The notes: generated by a model not told the origin, from the sequence alone. DNA of 64,000 bases from Nocardia aurantiaca (GCF_009708175.1 NZ_WMBB01000007.1:62001-126000); one strand, 5' to 3'; positions 51,134-60,684 are shown, counted from the first letter of the stretch. Program-made: numbers and translations.

Positions 51134-52285
51134 ATGCAGCTCCAATCCACCCTTCCACTCGGCCGGATCGCCGGCATCCGTATCGCCGCGCATTGGTCCG
51201 CCGCGGTCACCGTGGGCCTGTTCACCTGGATACTCGCCACCTACCTGCGTGGCACCGCCGATGCCGGAATCATCTGGGCCGCAGCGACCATCGGCGCTCT
51301 CGCATTGATCGCGTGCCTGCTCGCGCACGAGCTCGCGCATTCGATCGTGGCCACCCGCAATGGAATTCACGTCGAACGCATCGTGCTGTGGCTGCTTGGT
51401 GGGGCGTCGGAGCTCGCCGGCGAACCGAAGGACGCCCGGACCGACCTGCGGGTCGCCCTGGTCGGCCCGGCGACCAGTCTGCTCCTCGGCGCCATCGGCT
51501 TCGGCGCGGCGGCCGTGTCGTCGGTCTTCTCCCCCGGCGGCCCGGTGACCGCCACCCTCGTCTGGCTCGCGACGGTGAATGTCATTCTGGCCGTGTTCAA
51601 TATGCTTCCGGGCGCGCCCCTCGACGGCGGCCGGGTAGTGCGGGCCGTGATCTGGTGGCGCAGCGGCGACCGCCTCCGCGCCGAGACCGCCGCCGCCCGC
51701 TGGGGCCAGGTCCTGGGCATGACCCTCGCCGGCATCGGCGCCGCCGAGATCATCGCGTTCGGCAACTTCGGCGGACTGTGGCTGATCCTGCTCGGCTGGT
51801 TCCTCTACGGCGCGGCCAACAGCGAGCTCATTCTCGCCGGCCTGCGACACCGCCTGGGTGCCAGCACCGTCGGCGACGTCATGACCCCGGCCCCCCGAGC
51901 GGTCCCCGCCACATGGACAGTGGACCAGCTCCTCCATTCCGACCTCGTCTACACCCATCACCGCGTCTTCCCCGTCATCGACCACAACGGCCACCCGTGC
52001 GCCATCCTCGCCTGGGCCGATCTCCTGCGCCCCCGCACGCCCGCGCACCCCGGCCTCCGCGTGGCCGAACTGGCCCGCCCACTGCCTCCGGCCGCGATCG
52101 CCCACGTGGACGATCTGCTCGGCGATGTCATCGCCCGAATCGTCTTGCGCCCCAACCTCGACGCCGTCGTCGTCGTCGACCCCACCGGCCGCCTCGCCGG
52201 CCTCGTGACCTCCACCGATCTCACGCTCGTCTGCAACCGCTCCGCCCTGGGCCTGCCCGTCCATCCCACCGTCACGCCGTCCTGA
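51134..52285 (+). CDS. site-2 protease with CBS domains (Rv2625c type)
   Basis: 383 residues. Intramembrane metalloprotease with zinc ligands in ACLLAHELAHSIVATRNG (His65, Glu66, His69) and the Asp in LPGAPLDGGRVVRAVIWW. About five membrane helices. A C-terminal pair of CBS domains follows (VGDVMTPAPRAVPATWTVDQ; VVVVDPTGRLAGLVTSTDLT), likely to bind an adenine nucleotide. M. tuberculosis Rv2625c has the same build and is in the DosR regulon. Target membrane proteins are unknown. Confidence 0.9.
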   Translation: MQLQSTLPLGRIAGIRIAAHWSAAVTVGLFTWILATYLRGTADAGIIWAAATIGALALIACLLAHELAHSIVATRNGIHVERIVLWLLGGASELAGEPKDARTDLRVALVGPATSLLLGAIGFGAAAVSSVFSPGGPVTATLVWLATVNVILAVFNMLPGAPLDGGRVVRAVIWWRSGDRLRAETAAARWGQVLGMTLAGIGAAEIIAFGNFGGLWLILLGWFLYGAANSELILAGLRHRLGASTVGDVMTPAPRAVPATWTVDQLLHSDLVYTHHRVFPVIDHNGHPCAILAWADLLRPRTPAHPGLRVAELARPLPPAAIAHVDDLLGDVIARIVLRPNLDAVVVVDPTGRLAGLVTSTDLTLVCNRSALGLPVHPTVTPS

Positions 52286-52295
52286 CCGCCCTTCT

Positions 52296-52325
52296 CCTCG
52301 CCTCGGCCGTCACGCCGAGGCGAGG
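52296..52325. terminator. bidirectional terminator
   Basis: A perfect 11-base-pair stem, CCTCGCCTCGG paired with CCGAGGCGAGG over an 8-base loop, lies between the convergent site-2 protease and ABC permease genes. It contains the permease stop codon. Confidence 0.75.
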
Positions 52326-53914
52326 TCGCGTCGGCGGAAGATGAACAGGGCCTGGGTGAACAGGACCAACCCGATCACTGTGACGACCGTGGCCGCCACC
52401 GGAGCGAAGGGCTGCATGGGGATTCGCGCGAGCGCGTGGAAGGGAGACAGGCGCAGGGACCATTCGGGAAACTTCAGCGCGGTACCGAGGGTGTCCCAGA
52501 GGTAGGCGGCCACGACCAGGGCGTGGACGAAGGCGACGGCGCGCGGCACGACGGCCAGGGCAAGGGTGGCGGCACCGACGGTGAGGGCGATCAGCGGGAG
52601 GCTGTTGGCCGCCGCGGCGAAGAGCGAGCCGAGAACGAGATCCTGACCGGTCCACGCGGCGCCGGACCAGATGCAGAGGGCCGCGAGAAAGACCAATACG
52701 GTCGCCGATCCGAAGGCCAGTAACGCGCGTCCCGACAACCAGGCGAAGCGCGAACGGGGCATGGCCAGGACGAGTTCCAGCCGGCCGGTGGCCTCTTCGC
52801 TACGTGCGGCCACGACGAGGGTGACGGCCAATAGCGCTGCCAGCAACTGGATCAGCGTGAAGAGCACGGACACGAAACCGTCGACGGCCAGCTTCTTGCC
52901 GAAGAACTGCGTGTAGAGGGGCGTGCGCTCGAGGAAGTCGAGCATGGTCTTGACGAGGCTGCCCATCAGCAGCGCGTACAGCGCGGTCCCGGCGAACCAG
53001 AAACCCAGTTGGGGCGCATCATCGCGCAGCGCGGCCTGCCAGGACGAGCCCAGCAGCAACAGGCGCGGGGAGCGGCTGTCGCGCGTTTCGAGAAGTCCGC
53101 GACCGGTATCGCGGGTCCGCAGCAGCAGAGCCGACACCGCCAGCAGGACAGCGGTTGCCGCGGAGATCACCGCGAGCGCCGGGAGGGAGGGCGGGGCGGG
53201 AGGCCGCAGTTCCTCGAACCAGCCCAGCGGCGTTGTCCAACGCAGCCAAGGGATTCCGTCACCGACGTCGGCGGGTGCTCGCACCACGAACGCGATGACC
53301 ACCACCGTCGCCGCCAGCAGGCGTGCGCCGCGGACGGTCGCCGTCAGCTGGGATGTCAGCGCCGCCACCGCCGCGAACAACAGTGCGGGCGTGACGAGCT
53401 GCACGCCGAGTTCCCCGGCATTGGCGGCGGTGAGCAGGTGCTGCGGCACTCCCACGGCCGCGAGCGCGATCACGCTCACCCCACCGATCGCGCAGGCCTG
53501 CACGGCGGTAGCCGTCACGGCGGCCGCGAACCACCGTCGACGCGACTGTCCACCGGACAGCACCAGATCGCCACGGCCCGCGTCCTCCTCACCGCGCAGC
53601 GCACCCGAGGTGATCACCGAGGCCCACACCGCCATGATGACGCCGACGCTGGTCATGGTCCGCCATGCCACCCATCCGGTCGGATCACCGATATCGAACG
53701 GATAGCCGTAGAGCGCGCGCAGCGCCCCATTGTCGACCAGTGGCGCGAGCATCGCCGATCGCGTCTGCTTCGCCGGGAACGCCACCACGTAGGTTTGCAG
53801 CGACGCCGTGCAGAAAACGGCCATGAGCACGGTCATCACCGCCAGCGAAACGCGATTGACGCGCAGCCTCGCTCGCACCATCACGACGTATCCGTGCCAC
53901 GCTTCGCCCGTCAT
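52310..53914 (-). CDS. ABC exporter permease
   Basis: 534 residues from ATG 53914, overlapping the ATPase stop as ATGA. About twelve hydrophobic helices in two halves (VSLAVMTVLMAVFCTASL; YALLMGSLVKTMLDFLE), with ALRGEEDAGRGDLVLSGGQS and ARSEEATGRLELVLAMPRSR as the paired cytoplasmic loops of the ABC-2 type. It resembles polyketide/antibiotic-type exporter permeases of actinobacteria. Substrate unknown. Confidence 0.85.
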   Translation of the reverse strand: MTGEAWHGYVVMVRARLRVNRVSLAVMTVLMAVFCTASLQTYVVAFPAKQTRSAMLAPLVDNGALRALYGYPFDIGDPTGWVAWRTMTSVGVIMAVWASVITSGALRGEEDAGRGDLVLSGGQSRRRWFAAAVTATAVQACAIGGVSVIALAAVGVPQHLLTAANAGELGVQLVTPALLFAAVAALTSQLTATVRGARLLAATVVVIAFVVRAPADVGDGIPWLRWTTPLGWFEELRPPAPPSLPALAVISAATAVLLAVSALLLRTRDTGRGLLETRDSRSPRLLLLGSSWQAALRDDAPQLGFWFAGTALYALLMGSLVKTMLDFLERTPLYTQFFGKKLAVDGFVSVLFTLIQLLAALLAVTLVVAARSEEATGRLELVLAMPRSRFAWLSGRALLAFGSATVLVFLAALCIWSGAAWTGQDLVLGSLFAAAANSLPLIALTVGAATLALAVVPRAVAFVHALVVAAYLWDTLGTALKFPEWSLRLSPFHALARIPMQPFAPVAATVVTVIGLVLFTQALFIFRRRDLASA

Positions 53915-54873
53915 CGTGACGGCCCGGGCAGCGCGGCGCCCTCCGGCATCGCGTCGGTTCGAGACGGACCTCGGTCGTCTCTGCCGTGGTAGTGGATGAG
54001 GAAGATCTCCTCCAGGCTCGGTTCCCGGCTGTCGATCGTCGTCACCGGCAGCCGGGTGAGCGCGGATAGCAGCGGCCCCATCGACCCCCGAATCTGAAGC
54101 ACCGCATGATGATCGGAGTAGTCGGCGACCTCGACGCCGCCCAGCGCGCGCAGGGCGGCGATATCGACGCCGGACTCGGCGAAGTTCACCTCGACGGTGC
54201 GCGCCGACAGGTGCCGCAACTGCGCGAGCGTCCCTTCGTCGATCAGCCGGCCCGCCCGCAGGATGCCGATGCGGTCGCACAGCGCCTCGACCTCGCTCAG
54301 TATGTGCGAGGACAGGAATACCGTCTGCCCGCGCTCGCGCGCCTCGCCGACGGTCTCGCGAAAAGCGGCCTCCATCAACGGGTCCAGGCCCGAGGTCGGC
54401 TCGTCGAGGATCAGGATCTCGGCCCGGGTGGCGAAGGCCGCCACCAGCTGCACCTTCTGGCGATTGCCCTTCGACAGCGCGCGAACCTTCTTGTGTGGGT
54501 CGAAATCGAACCGCTCGATCAGCACATCCCGGTAGTCGCGATCACAGCCACCGCGGAGATTCTCCAGGTACTCGAAGGTTTCCGCACCGGTCAACGCCGG
54601 CCACAACATCGCCTCGGAGGCGACATACGCGCAATGGCGGTGCGCGGCAACGGGTTCGGTCCAGGCATCGCGCCCCGCGATGCGCACCGTACCCTGCGTG
54701 GGCCGGTGCAGGCCGAGCAGTAGCCGGATCGTGGTGGTCTTCCCCGCGCCATTGGGTCCCAGGAACCCGTAGATCTGGCCGGCCGGAATATCCAACTCCA
54801 GCCGGTCCAGCGCGAGCGTACCGCGATAGCGCTTGCTCACCGCGTGCGCCTCGATGACCCCCATGGCCCTCAC
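53911..54873 (-). CDS. ABC exporter ATP-binding protein
   Basis: 320 residues (ATG 54873 or, better, MGVIEAHAVSKRY at 54864). Walker A in FLGPNGAGKTTTIRLLLG, signature LSKGNRQKVQLVAAFATRA, Walker B ILILDEPTSGLDP and switch His in VFLSSHILSEVEALCDR. The C-terminal extension with VEVNFAESG and DSREPSLEEIFLIHYHG is of the DrrA/CcmA type. It forms a transporter with the coupled permease. Confidence 0.92.
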   Translation of the reverse strand: MRAMGVIEAHAVSKRYRGTLALDRLELDIPAGQIYGFLGPNGAGKTTTIRLLLGLHRPTQGTVRIAGRDAWTEPVAAHRHCAYVASEAMLWPALTGAETFEYLENLRGGCDRDYRDVLIERFDFDPHKKVRALSKGNRQKVQLVAAFATRAEILILDEPTSGLDPLMEAAFRETVGEARERGQTVFLSSHILSEVEALCDRIGILRAGRLIDEGTLAQLRHLSARTVEVNFAESGVDIAALRALGGVEVADYSDHHAVLQIRGSMGPLLSALTRLPVTTIDSREPSLEEIFLIHYHGRDDRGPSRTDAMPEGAALPGPSR

Positions 54874-54910
54874 CTCCGACCAACGGCCCCGCCCTCCATT
54901 GTCGGACCGG

Positions 54911-55813
54911 TCAGCGAGTCGGCACCACGATCATCGGGCATTCCACGCTGTGCAGCAGCGCATTGCTGGTCGAGCCGAGGAGCATGCCGCCGAAGCCGCC
55001 GCGCCCGTGGCTGCCCACTACCAGCAACTGGGCGTTCTCCGAGGCGTCCAGGAGGGACTGGATCGGGCGGTCGCGGACCAGGACGCGACGGACCTGGACG
55101 TCGGGGTAGCGCTCGCCGAATCCGGCCAGCCGCTCGCCGAGGAGTTCGGTTTCGCGTTCGCGCACGGCGTCCCACTCCGGCAGCGGCAAGCCGGCGCGGT
55201 TGGTGTCGCTCCAGGCGTGCAGGGCGTCGAGGCCGACCTTGCGACGCGAAGCCTCCTCGAAGGCGAGTTCCAGGGCGGGCACGCTGTTGGGGGTGCCGTC
55301 GACGCCGACGAGCACCGGCTTCTCCGCGGCGACCGGGTCGATCGCCGCGGTCGAATGCACGACCGCGATGGGGCAGTGGGCATGCCGGGTCAACGCGGTA
55401 CTCACCGATCCGAGCAGACCGCGCCGGACCGCACCGCGTCCGCGGCTGCCGACCACCACCAGGCGGGCGTGTCGCGACCGTTCGATCAGATGCGGAATAG
55501 CGGTGTCGAAGGTGATGTCCGAGCTGATGGTCAAGGCGTCGCCGACGGCGGCGGTGCGCGCCACACGGGTCGCTTCGGCCACCACCCGTTCTCCCTCGAG
55601 GCGGAGCCAATCGGTGTCGGTGTCGGTGAGCATCGCGCCGGGCCCCCATCCGCCGGGGACCGCCACCGAGGTGACGATCTCCAGCGGCGACCCGTGCAGT
55701 CCCGCGTCCACGGCCGCCCACGCCACAGCGAGGTACGAGACGGCCGATCCGTCGGTCGCCACGACAATCGGCGGATTCAGTTGCCCGCCACGAGCTTCGG
55801 AGGCCTGCGCCAT
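54911..55813 (-). CDS. tandem universal stress protein
   Basis: 300 residues with two USP domains. Each has the VVATDGSAVSYLAVAWAAV/VLVGVDGTPNSVPALELAF start and an intact ATP-binding loop (VVGSRGRGAVRRGLLGSVS; VVGSHGRGGFGGMLLGSTS). M. tuberculosis has several such DosR-controlled tandem USPs (Rv2005c, Rv2028c, Rv2623). It probably binds ATP and signals energy state under hypoxia. It lies among other minus-strand stress genes. Confidence 0.92.
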   Translation of the reverse strand: MAQASEARGGQLNPPIVVATDGSAVSYLAVAWAAVDAGLHGSPLEIVTSVAVPGGWGPGAMLTDTDTDWLRLEGERVVAEATRVARTAAVGDALTISSDITFDTAIPHLIERSRHARLVVVGSRGRGAVRRGLLGSVSTALTRHAHCPIAVVHSTAAIDPVAAEKPVLVGVDGTPNSVPALELAFEEASRRKVGLDALHAWSDTNRAGLPLPEWDAVRERETELLGERLAGFGERYPDVQVRRVLVRDRPIQSLLDASENAQLLVVGSHGRGGFGGMLLGSTSNALLHSVECPMIVVPTR

Positions 55814-55834
55814 TTTCCTACTCCCCTCGTCCTT

Positions 55835-56092
55835 CTACCGCACGCCCGACGCCCGCAGTGCGGCAAGGCGATTGGTGTACTCATTCTCGTCGATCTCGCC
55901 GCGCGCGAAACGCTGGGCGAGCAATTCCTGTGGCGACGGAGACTCGTAGCGGCCTGGACGATCCCGGTCGGATACCGCGAACCGAACCGCCAGCGCGATC
56001 CCGACGATGAGCACCGCCCAGAAGACCAACATGCCCACGCCCATCCAGGCGTAGCCCCAGCCACTCATATCGTGGCCGTACCAATACATCAT
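55835..56092 (-). CDS. small SHOCT-domain membrane protein
   Basis: 85 residues. One membrane helix, AWMGVGMLVFWAVLIVGIAL, then a short linker and the SHOCT signature ELLAQRFARGEIDENEYTNR followed by LAALRAS at the C-terminus. SHOCT segments are thought to mediate oligomer formation; no specific role is known. It lies between the USP and SDR genes on the same strand with short gaps (21 and 30 bases). Confidence 0.85.
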   Translation of the reverse strand: MMYWYGHDMSGWGYAWMGVGMLVFWAVLIVGIALAVRFAVSDRDRPGRYESPSPQELLAQRFARGEIDENEYTNRLAALRASGVR

Positions 56093-56122
56093 GGCGATGC
56101 CTCCAGTTCCTTCGTTTCGCCA

Positions 56123-56884
56123 TTACCGCTGGTCTGAACCAGACGCTTCGAGTACCCCCGCCTGCCCCGTCGTCGCGCCCCCGTCGACCACGAATTCCGA
56201 ACCGGTCGAGAAGGTCGCCTCGGTGACCAGGAACCGCACCATCGCGGCGACCTCCTCCGGCTCGCCGAAGCGCGGCAGAGGCTGTGTGGCGGCGATGGAT
56301 TCGTCCATGCCGAGGGTCATCGCGGTGTGGATCGGGCCCGGGTGCACCGAGCACACGCGGATATCCGACGAACCCAGTTCCAGCGCCGCGGCTTTGGTCA
56401 ATCCGCGCAGTCCCCACTTGCTCGCGACGTACCCGCTGATGCCCGCGTACCCCATCAGGCCCGCGGTCGAGGAGATGTTGACGATGATGCCGCCGCCCGC
56501 GGCGCGCAGGCGCGGCGCGGCCAGGCGCATGCCGAGCCACGGCCCGAAGAGGTTGACGTCCAGGACGTGCCGGAACAGGTCGGGCGACTCCGATTCCACG
56601 GTCCCGTAGTCCAGGATTCCGGCATTGTTCACCAGTGCCGCCAGCGGGCCGAACTCGCGTTCGGTCTCCTCCAGCACCCGGCTCCACTCCTCCTCGTCGG
56701 TGACGTCGAGATGATGGAACCGCGCCTGCGGCGCAAAGGTTTCCGCGAGTGCCGTGCCGTCGTCGGTGAGCAGGTCGGCGATGACGACGCCCAGGCCCGC
56801 CTTCACCAGTTCCGCGACCACCGCCGCGCCGATGCCCCGCGCACCGCCGGTGACGATCGCGCTCCTGTTCGCGAACTCCGTCAT
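56123..56884 (-). CDS. short-chain dehydrogenase/reductase
   Basis: 253 residues of the classical SDR type. NAD(P)-binding TGGARGIGAAVVAELVKAG, VNNAGILDYG, the catalytic Ser in NISSTAGLMGY, Tyr and Lys in GYVASKWGLRGLTKAAALEL, and the C-terminal ATFSTGSEFVVDGGATTG. Resembles 3-alpha/20-beta-hydroxysteroid dehydrogenase-like enzymes. The substrate is not defined. First gene of the minus-strand group with SHOCT and USP. Confidence 0.9.
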   Translation of the reverse strand: MTEFANRSAIVTGGARGIGAAVVAELVKAGLGVVIADLLTDDGTALAETFAPQARFHHLDVTDEEEWSRVLEETEREFGPLAALVNNAGILDYGTVESESPDLFRHVLDVNLFGPWLGMRLAAPRLRAAGGGIIVNISSTAGLMGYAGISGYVASKWGLRGLTKAAALELGSSDIRVCSVHPGPIHTAMTLGMDESIAATQPLPRFGEPEEVAAMVRFLVTEATFSTGSEFVVDGGATTGQAGVLEASGSDQR

Positions 56885-56985
56885 GACGTGTCCTCCGATC
56901 CGTGCGAATCCGCTGTTCGGTCACAGCATCGCGCGCGCGTGACCCGCGGCGAGACGGCCGAAAGTCACCGGTTCCGAGGGCGTAT

Positions 56986-57005
56986 GTCGGGCCATCCGTC
57001 CCTGC
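56986..57005. promoter_or_regulatory. DosR-like box upstream of SRPBCC/nitroreductase operon
   Basis: The right half-site GTCCC is perfect and the left reads GGGCC against GGGAC. About 12 of 20 positions match TTSGGGACTWWAGTCCCSAA. It lies 58 bases before the SRPBCC start and about 100 bases before the divergent SDR gene, so it could serve both. Confidence 0.45.
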
Positions 57006-57062
57006 GGGAAACCAGCCGTACGGCCGAGGATCGAAACCGAGTTCCCACCGAGAGGAAGACCC

Positions 57063-57773
57063 ATGAAGACATCGACGGCGACCGCGATCGGGGTGGCCTC
57101 GGCCCTCACCGGCCTGGCGGCCGGATACCGGCTTTTCGCACGTGACACGTGCGTGAGCTGGGGATCGACCGCTGAGGAGGTGGAGCGGGTCATGCCCGGC
57201 GACGACCTGCTGGCCGAGGCCGGCACCGTGACGACCCGCTCGATCACCGTCGCCGCCACCCCGGAACAGATCTGGCCGTGGCTGGTGCAGATGGGTCCCG
57301 GGCGCGGGGGCGCCTACACCTACGACTGGATCGAGAACCTGCTCGGGCTGAACATGCACAGCGCCGACGAGATCCTGCCGCAGTTCCAGCAGCTCGCGGT
57401 GGACGACGTGCTGCCCATGGGCGAATCCGGACCGGCCATGCGGGTGGCCGTGCTGGACCGCCCGCGCGCCTTCGTCCTCGCCTCGACCGACGGCCACTGG
57501 GTGTGGGCGTTCGGCCTCTACCCCACCGACGAGGGCACCCGCCTGGTCAGCCGTAACCGCATCGCGCTCTCGGATGCCGGTCTGCTGCAACGGCTTTTCT
57601 TCATGCTGATCATGGAGCCCGGCAGCCTGATCATGGAGGCCAAGATGCTGCACGGCATCAAGGAGCGCGCCGAGCGCACCGGGCCGTTGCCCGCCCCGGT
57701 GACCAACGTCCCCACTGCGCAGGCGGAAAGCCCGTATGTTCCGCACTGGCCGACGCGAACACTCGGATCATGA
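57063..57773 (+). CDS. membrane-anchored SRPBCC-fold protein
   Basis: 236 residues. An N-terminal hydrophobic segment, AIGVASALTGLAAGYRLF, is followed by a START/SRPBCC domain: TRSITVAATPEQIWPWLVQM, GAYTYDWIENLLGLNMHSAD, GHWVWAFGLYPTDEGTRLVS. It would bind a hydrophobic ligand. ATGA overlap with the nitroreductase gene shows an operon. Function unknown. Confidence 0.82.
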   Translation: MKTSTATAIGVASALTGLAAGYRLFARDTCVSWGSTAEEVERVMPGDDLLAEAGTVTTRSITVAATPEQIWPWLVQMGPGRGGAYTYDWIENLLGLNMHSADEILPQFQQLAVDDVLPMGESGPAMRVAVLDRPRAFVLASTDGHWVWAFGLYPTDEGTRLVSRNRIALSDAGLLQRLFFMLIMEPGSLIMEAKMLHGIKERAERTGPLPAPVTNVPTAQAESPYVPHWPTRTLGS

Positions 57774-58762
57774 CCGCCACCCCGCACACCACACCCGACC
57801 ATCGCACTCTGCTGGCCGCGATGCGGCTGGCCTGCCGCGCGCCCTCGGTGCACAACACCCAGCCCTGGCATTGGCGCTTCGACGGTGAGCGACTGCACCT
57901 GCGCACCGATCCCGACCGAGTGCTCACCGCGATGGACCCGCAGGGCCGACAGCTGGTGATCAGCTGCGGCGCCATGCTGCACCATGTCCGCACCGCTTTC
58001 GGCGCTCAGGGCTGGCACACCGACACGACCCGGATGCCCGATCCGCTGGATCCCGGCCGCCTGGCCGAGATCCGATTCCGGCCCTGGCCTGATCCCCCGG
58101 CCGGACTGGTGGCGCGGGCGCGCGCGATCGACAACCGTCGCACCGACCGGCTGCCGATGGACGCGCCCTCGGATTGGGATGCCGTGCAGAGGAGACTGCG
58201 CATGCTGGCGTCCCCGCACTATGTCGAACTGGATACCCTCGACGAGTCGGTGCAGGACAGGATGGCCGCGGTATCCGAGCAGGCGGCGGCGCTGCGGCGG
58301 CACGACATGATGTACCAGGCCGAAATCGGTTGGTGGACAGGACATTCCGATGTTTCCGAGGGCGTTCCGGCCGACGCGCTCGTCTCGGACGCGGAATTCT
58401 CCCGGGTCCGGGTGGGCCGGTCGTTTCCGTCCGCGCCGCACTCCGCGCGCCGCGCCGCCACCGAGGACCACGCCCAGCTGGTCATACTCAGCTCGCCGAC
58501 CGATTCCGTGCACGACTGGCTGGCGACCGGTGAAGCGCTCTCGGCGGTCCTGCTCGAATGCACGGTGGCCGGTCTGGCGACCTGCACCCTCACCCATATC
58601 ACCGAATTGCCGACGGGGCGAAACGTTCTCGCCGGTTTCTTGAAGCAGCCGGGCAAGCCGCAGGTGGTGCTGCGGATCGGCATCGCGCCGAGCGACGAGC
58701 CGCAGCATCCGCCGACTCCCCGGCGACCGCTGACCGACATCCTGACGATCGACCGGCGCTGA
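57770..58762 (+). CDS. Acg-family nitroreductase-fold protein
   Basis: 330 residues. Typical start of the Acg group, RLACRAPSVHNTQPWHWRFD, then MDPQGRQLVISCGAMLHHV and the second half with LATGEALSAVLLECTVAGLA and GFLKQPGKPQVVLRIGIAP. M. tuberculosis Acg (Rv2032) and Rv3131 are DosR-controlled; Acg binds FMN but lacks classical nitroreductase activity, so it may sequester flavin. Coupled to the SRPBCC gene upstream. Confidence 0.9.
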   Translation: MTATPHTTPDHRTLLAAMRLACRAPSVHNTQPWHWRFDGERLHLRTDPDRVLTAMDPQGRQLVISCGAMLHHVRTAFGAQGWHTDTTRMPDPLDPGRLAEIRFRPWPDPPAGLVARARAIDNRRTDRLPMDAPSDWDAVQRRLRMLASPHYVELDTLDESVQDRMAAVSEQAAALRRHDMMYQAEIGWWTGHSDVSEGVPADALVSDAEFSRVRVGRSFPSAPHSARRAATEDHAQLVILSSPTDSVHDWLATGEALSAVLLECTVAGLATCTLTHITELPTGRNVLAGFLKQPGKPQVVLRIGIAPSDEPQHPPTPRRPLTDILTIDRR

Positions 58763-58781
58763 ACGGGAAGGCGATAGTCAC

Positions 58782-59786
58782 ATGGTCCGCGCGGCATCGG
58801 AGGCGGTGTCCGGGAATCCGGCGCCCTTCACCTGGGTGACAGCGATATCGATGCTGGTGTTCTGCGGAATCCTGTGGCTCATCGTCGATTACATGCGCAC
58901 TCATCCGCGGCCCTCGATGTGGGTCTGGGGGCTGTCGCTGCTGACGTTCCCGCTCTGGATCTGGGGGCCGGGCCGGGATATCGGGCTGATCAACTGGTTC
59001 TCCTGGGCCAAGATCCTGTCGGTGCTGATACCGCTGACCCTGGTCGGCGCGATGCGGATCTCGGTGGCCGAGCAACGGCCCGGCCGGGCCTGGGAGATCC
59101 TGCGCAATCCGCGATTCCTGTGGTTCCCGTACGCGATCCTGTTCCTCAATATCGCCGAGGCCACCCTGCGTGACGCCCAGATCGGCAACTACTGGAACGC
59201 CGCGGTCGGGCTCGGACTGTGCCTCACGATCCCGTACTGCCCGCGCTTCTGGGAGGTCCTGCCCGGCCGCAACGCCGAACTCGTCGCCTACACGACGATG
59301 GCGTGGAACTTCCTTTACACCACCTGGAATCTGTGCTTCACCTTCGGCGGATATCCGCCGCAGGAAGAGCATTTCGCCGCCAGTATCTGCATTCTCGCGG
59401 TCGCCGAGATCTACCCGCTCGTCAAGCGCCGTCCCGAGCTCTACATCATGGCCCGTATCTACACCCTGCCGGTGTTGATGCTCGTCATCGCCGTCTACAA
59501 CATCTTCCCGAAGGTCATGCCCTCCGACGGGTGGTTCGACAACGACGTCTGGATCGTCTGGGGCATAGCCAATTTCGTCCTCACCATCCCCTACCTGTTC
59601 TGGTACACCTGGCAACTCGAGACCGGCCGCGCCTTCCTCACCTTCCGCCGCGGCCGCGCCCGCGAGGACTTCCTGCGCCGCCACGGCGACCAGGTCCACC
59701 GGCTCATCGCCTTCGCCGACTCCCTGGACGCCGCCACCGACACCCACGGTCGCACCTCACCCACGCCGACCGCACCTGAGCCGTAG
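58782..59786 (+). CDS. polytopic membrane protein (DUF5692-like)
   Basis: 334 residues, nine or so hydrophobic helices with many Trp and Pro: WVWGLSLLTFPLWIWGPGRD, WFPYAILFLNIAEATLRDAQ and WNFLYTTWNLCFTFGGYPPQ. The C-terminal 50 residues are soluble and charged (FRRGRAREDFLRRHGDQVHR). I recall a DUF5692 family with this look but cannot confirm it. It starts 19 bases after the nitroreductase gene, so it is in the same operon. No function known. Confidence 0.7.
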   Translation: MVRAASEAVSGNPAPFTWVTAISMLVFCGILWLIVDYMRTHPRPSMWVWGLSLLTFPLWIWGPGRDIGLINWFSWAKILSVLIPLTLVGAMRISVAEQRPGRAWEILRNPRFLWFPYAILFLNIAEATLRDAQIGNYWNAAVGLGLCLTIPYCPRFWEVLPGRNAELVAYTTMAWNFLYTTWNLCFTFGGYPPQEEHFAASICILAVAEIYPLVKRRPELYIMARIYTLPVLMLVIAVYNIFPKVMPSDGWFDNDVWIVWGIANFVLTIPYLFWYTWQLETGRAFLTFRRGRAREDFLRRHGDQVHRLIAFADSLDAATDTHGRTSPTPTAPEP

Positions 59787-59806
59787 CGCACGCGGGCTTC
59801 GGCCTC

Positions 59807-59890
59807 ATGAATGAATTCGCCACCGCCTACGACACTTTCGCACGCGCGGGCGAGACCGGAGCGTTGACGGTCGTCATCACCGCCCAGTGA
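59807..59890 (+). pseudogene. C-terminal remnant of a zinc alcohol dehydrogenase
   Basis: A 27-codon frame ends TAYDTFARAGETGALTVVIT then AQ. The final helix and strand of Zn-dependent alcohol dehydrogenases reads AYDxFAxAxxTGALKVVLT. No upstream part of such a gene remains. Probably what is left after deletion. Confidence 0.5.
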
Positions 59891-59902
59891 GGACGATTTC
59901 CC

Positions 59903-60481
59903 ATGAACACCGAGGAGTCCCCGCAAATCCCGCTGCCTGTCGGACCGGCCGCGCTCGCCATCGCCCGCTCCATCGCGGTCACCGTCATGCTGCTGGTGCG
60001 CCACAGAATCCGTGTGCCGCGCGAGAACATCGGCCTGCGAATCACTTTCGCTGACGGCGCCACCGCGCCGGTCTTCCGTGAAACCGCGATCGATGGGGTC
60101 GGAGCGCTCGACCCATGCATCCTGGTCGTCGTATTCACCCTGCGCGGTGTCCGGGGCCGGGGCCACGCCCTGTTCCGCTGCGAAAGCCTGCTCAACACCA
60201 TCCTTTTCGCCGGATTCCCCGGCCTCATCACCAAACTCTGGCTGGCTCACGACCAATACGGCGCCTACCGGGGGCTCTACGAATGGGACACCCCCGCCCG
60301 AGCCGAGGCCTACGCCCGCAGCCTCTGGCGAATCCTGGCATTGGTCAGTGTCCCCGGCTCGATCGGCTACCACATCATCCCCGGCCGGCGCAGGACCGAA
60401 CTGTTCGCCGCCGGCCCCGCTCAGCAGGCCGATGACGACGAGGGCGCCTGGTGGCGGGTGACCGGTCTGTCACCCGCCTGA
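59903..60481 (+). CDS. conserved hypothetical protein
   Basis: 192 residues from ATG 59903. A central part reads TFADGATAPVFRETAIDGVG, ALFRCESLLNTILFAGFPGL and ITKLWLAHDQYGAYRGLYEW, then DTPARAEAYARSLWRILALV. The pattern of a substrate-facing strand with a Tyr/Trp-rich GLYEWDT recalls small monooxygenase-like (ABM/YdhR) barrels, but I cannot assign a family. Last gene before a strong hairpin. Confidence 0.6.
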   Translation: MNTEESPQIPLPVGPAALAIARSIAVTVMLLVRHRIRVPRENIGLRITFADGATAPVFRETAIDGVGALDPCILVVVFTLRGVRGRGHALFRCESLLNTILFAGFPGLITKLWLAHDQYGAYRGLYEWDTPARAEAYARSLWRILALVSVPGSIGYHIIPGRRRTELFAAGPAQQADDDEGAWWRVTGLSPA

Positions 60482-60516
60482 TCCGTCGTCGCTCCTCGCG
60501 CCGGATCAGGCGGGTG
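60471..60516 (+). terminator. terminator hairpin
   Basis: Perfect 14-base-pair inverted repeat, CACCCGCCTGATCC and GGATCAGGCGGGTG, with an 18-base loop. The left arm includes the stop codon of the preceding gene. The rest of 60517-60684 shows only the ribosome site of the next gene. Confidence 0.75.
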
Positions 60517-60684
60517 GTCACGGCCCGGCCGATCCGGGGCAGGGCCGCGGTCACCGATGCCGGCGCATGGTCATACGTCACCGGGATCGAGGTCTCTCGC
60601 ATCGTGCGCGCTCGCCGCCCGCGCGTCATTCTCAGGGAATCAGACCGGGTTCGCGCGGATTCGCCGTGCGGGGAACGAGGAACG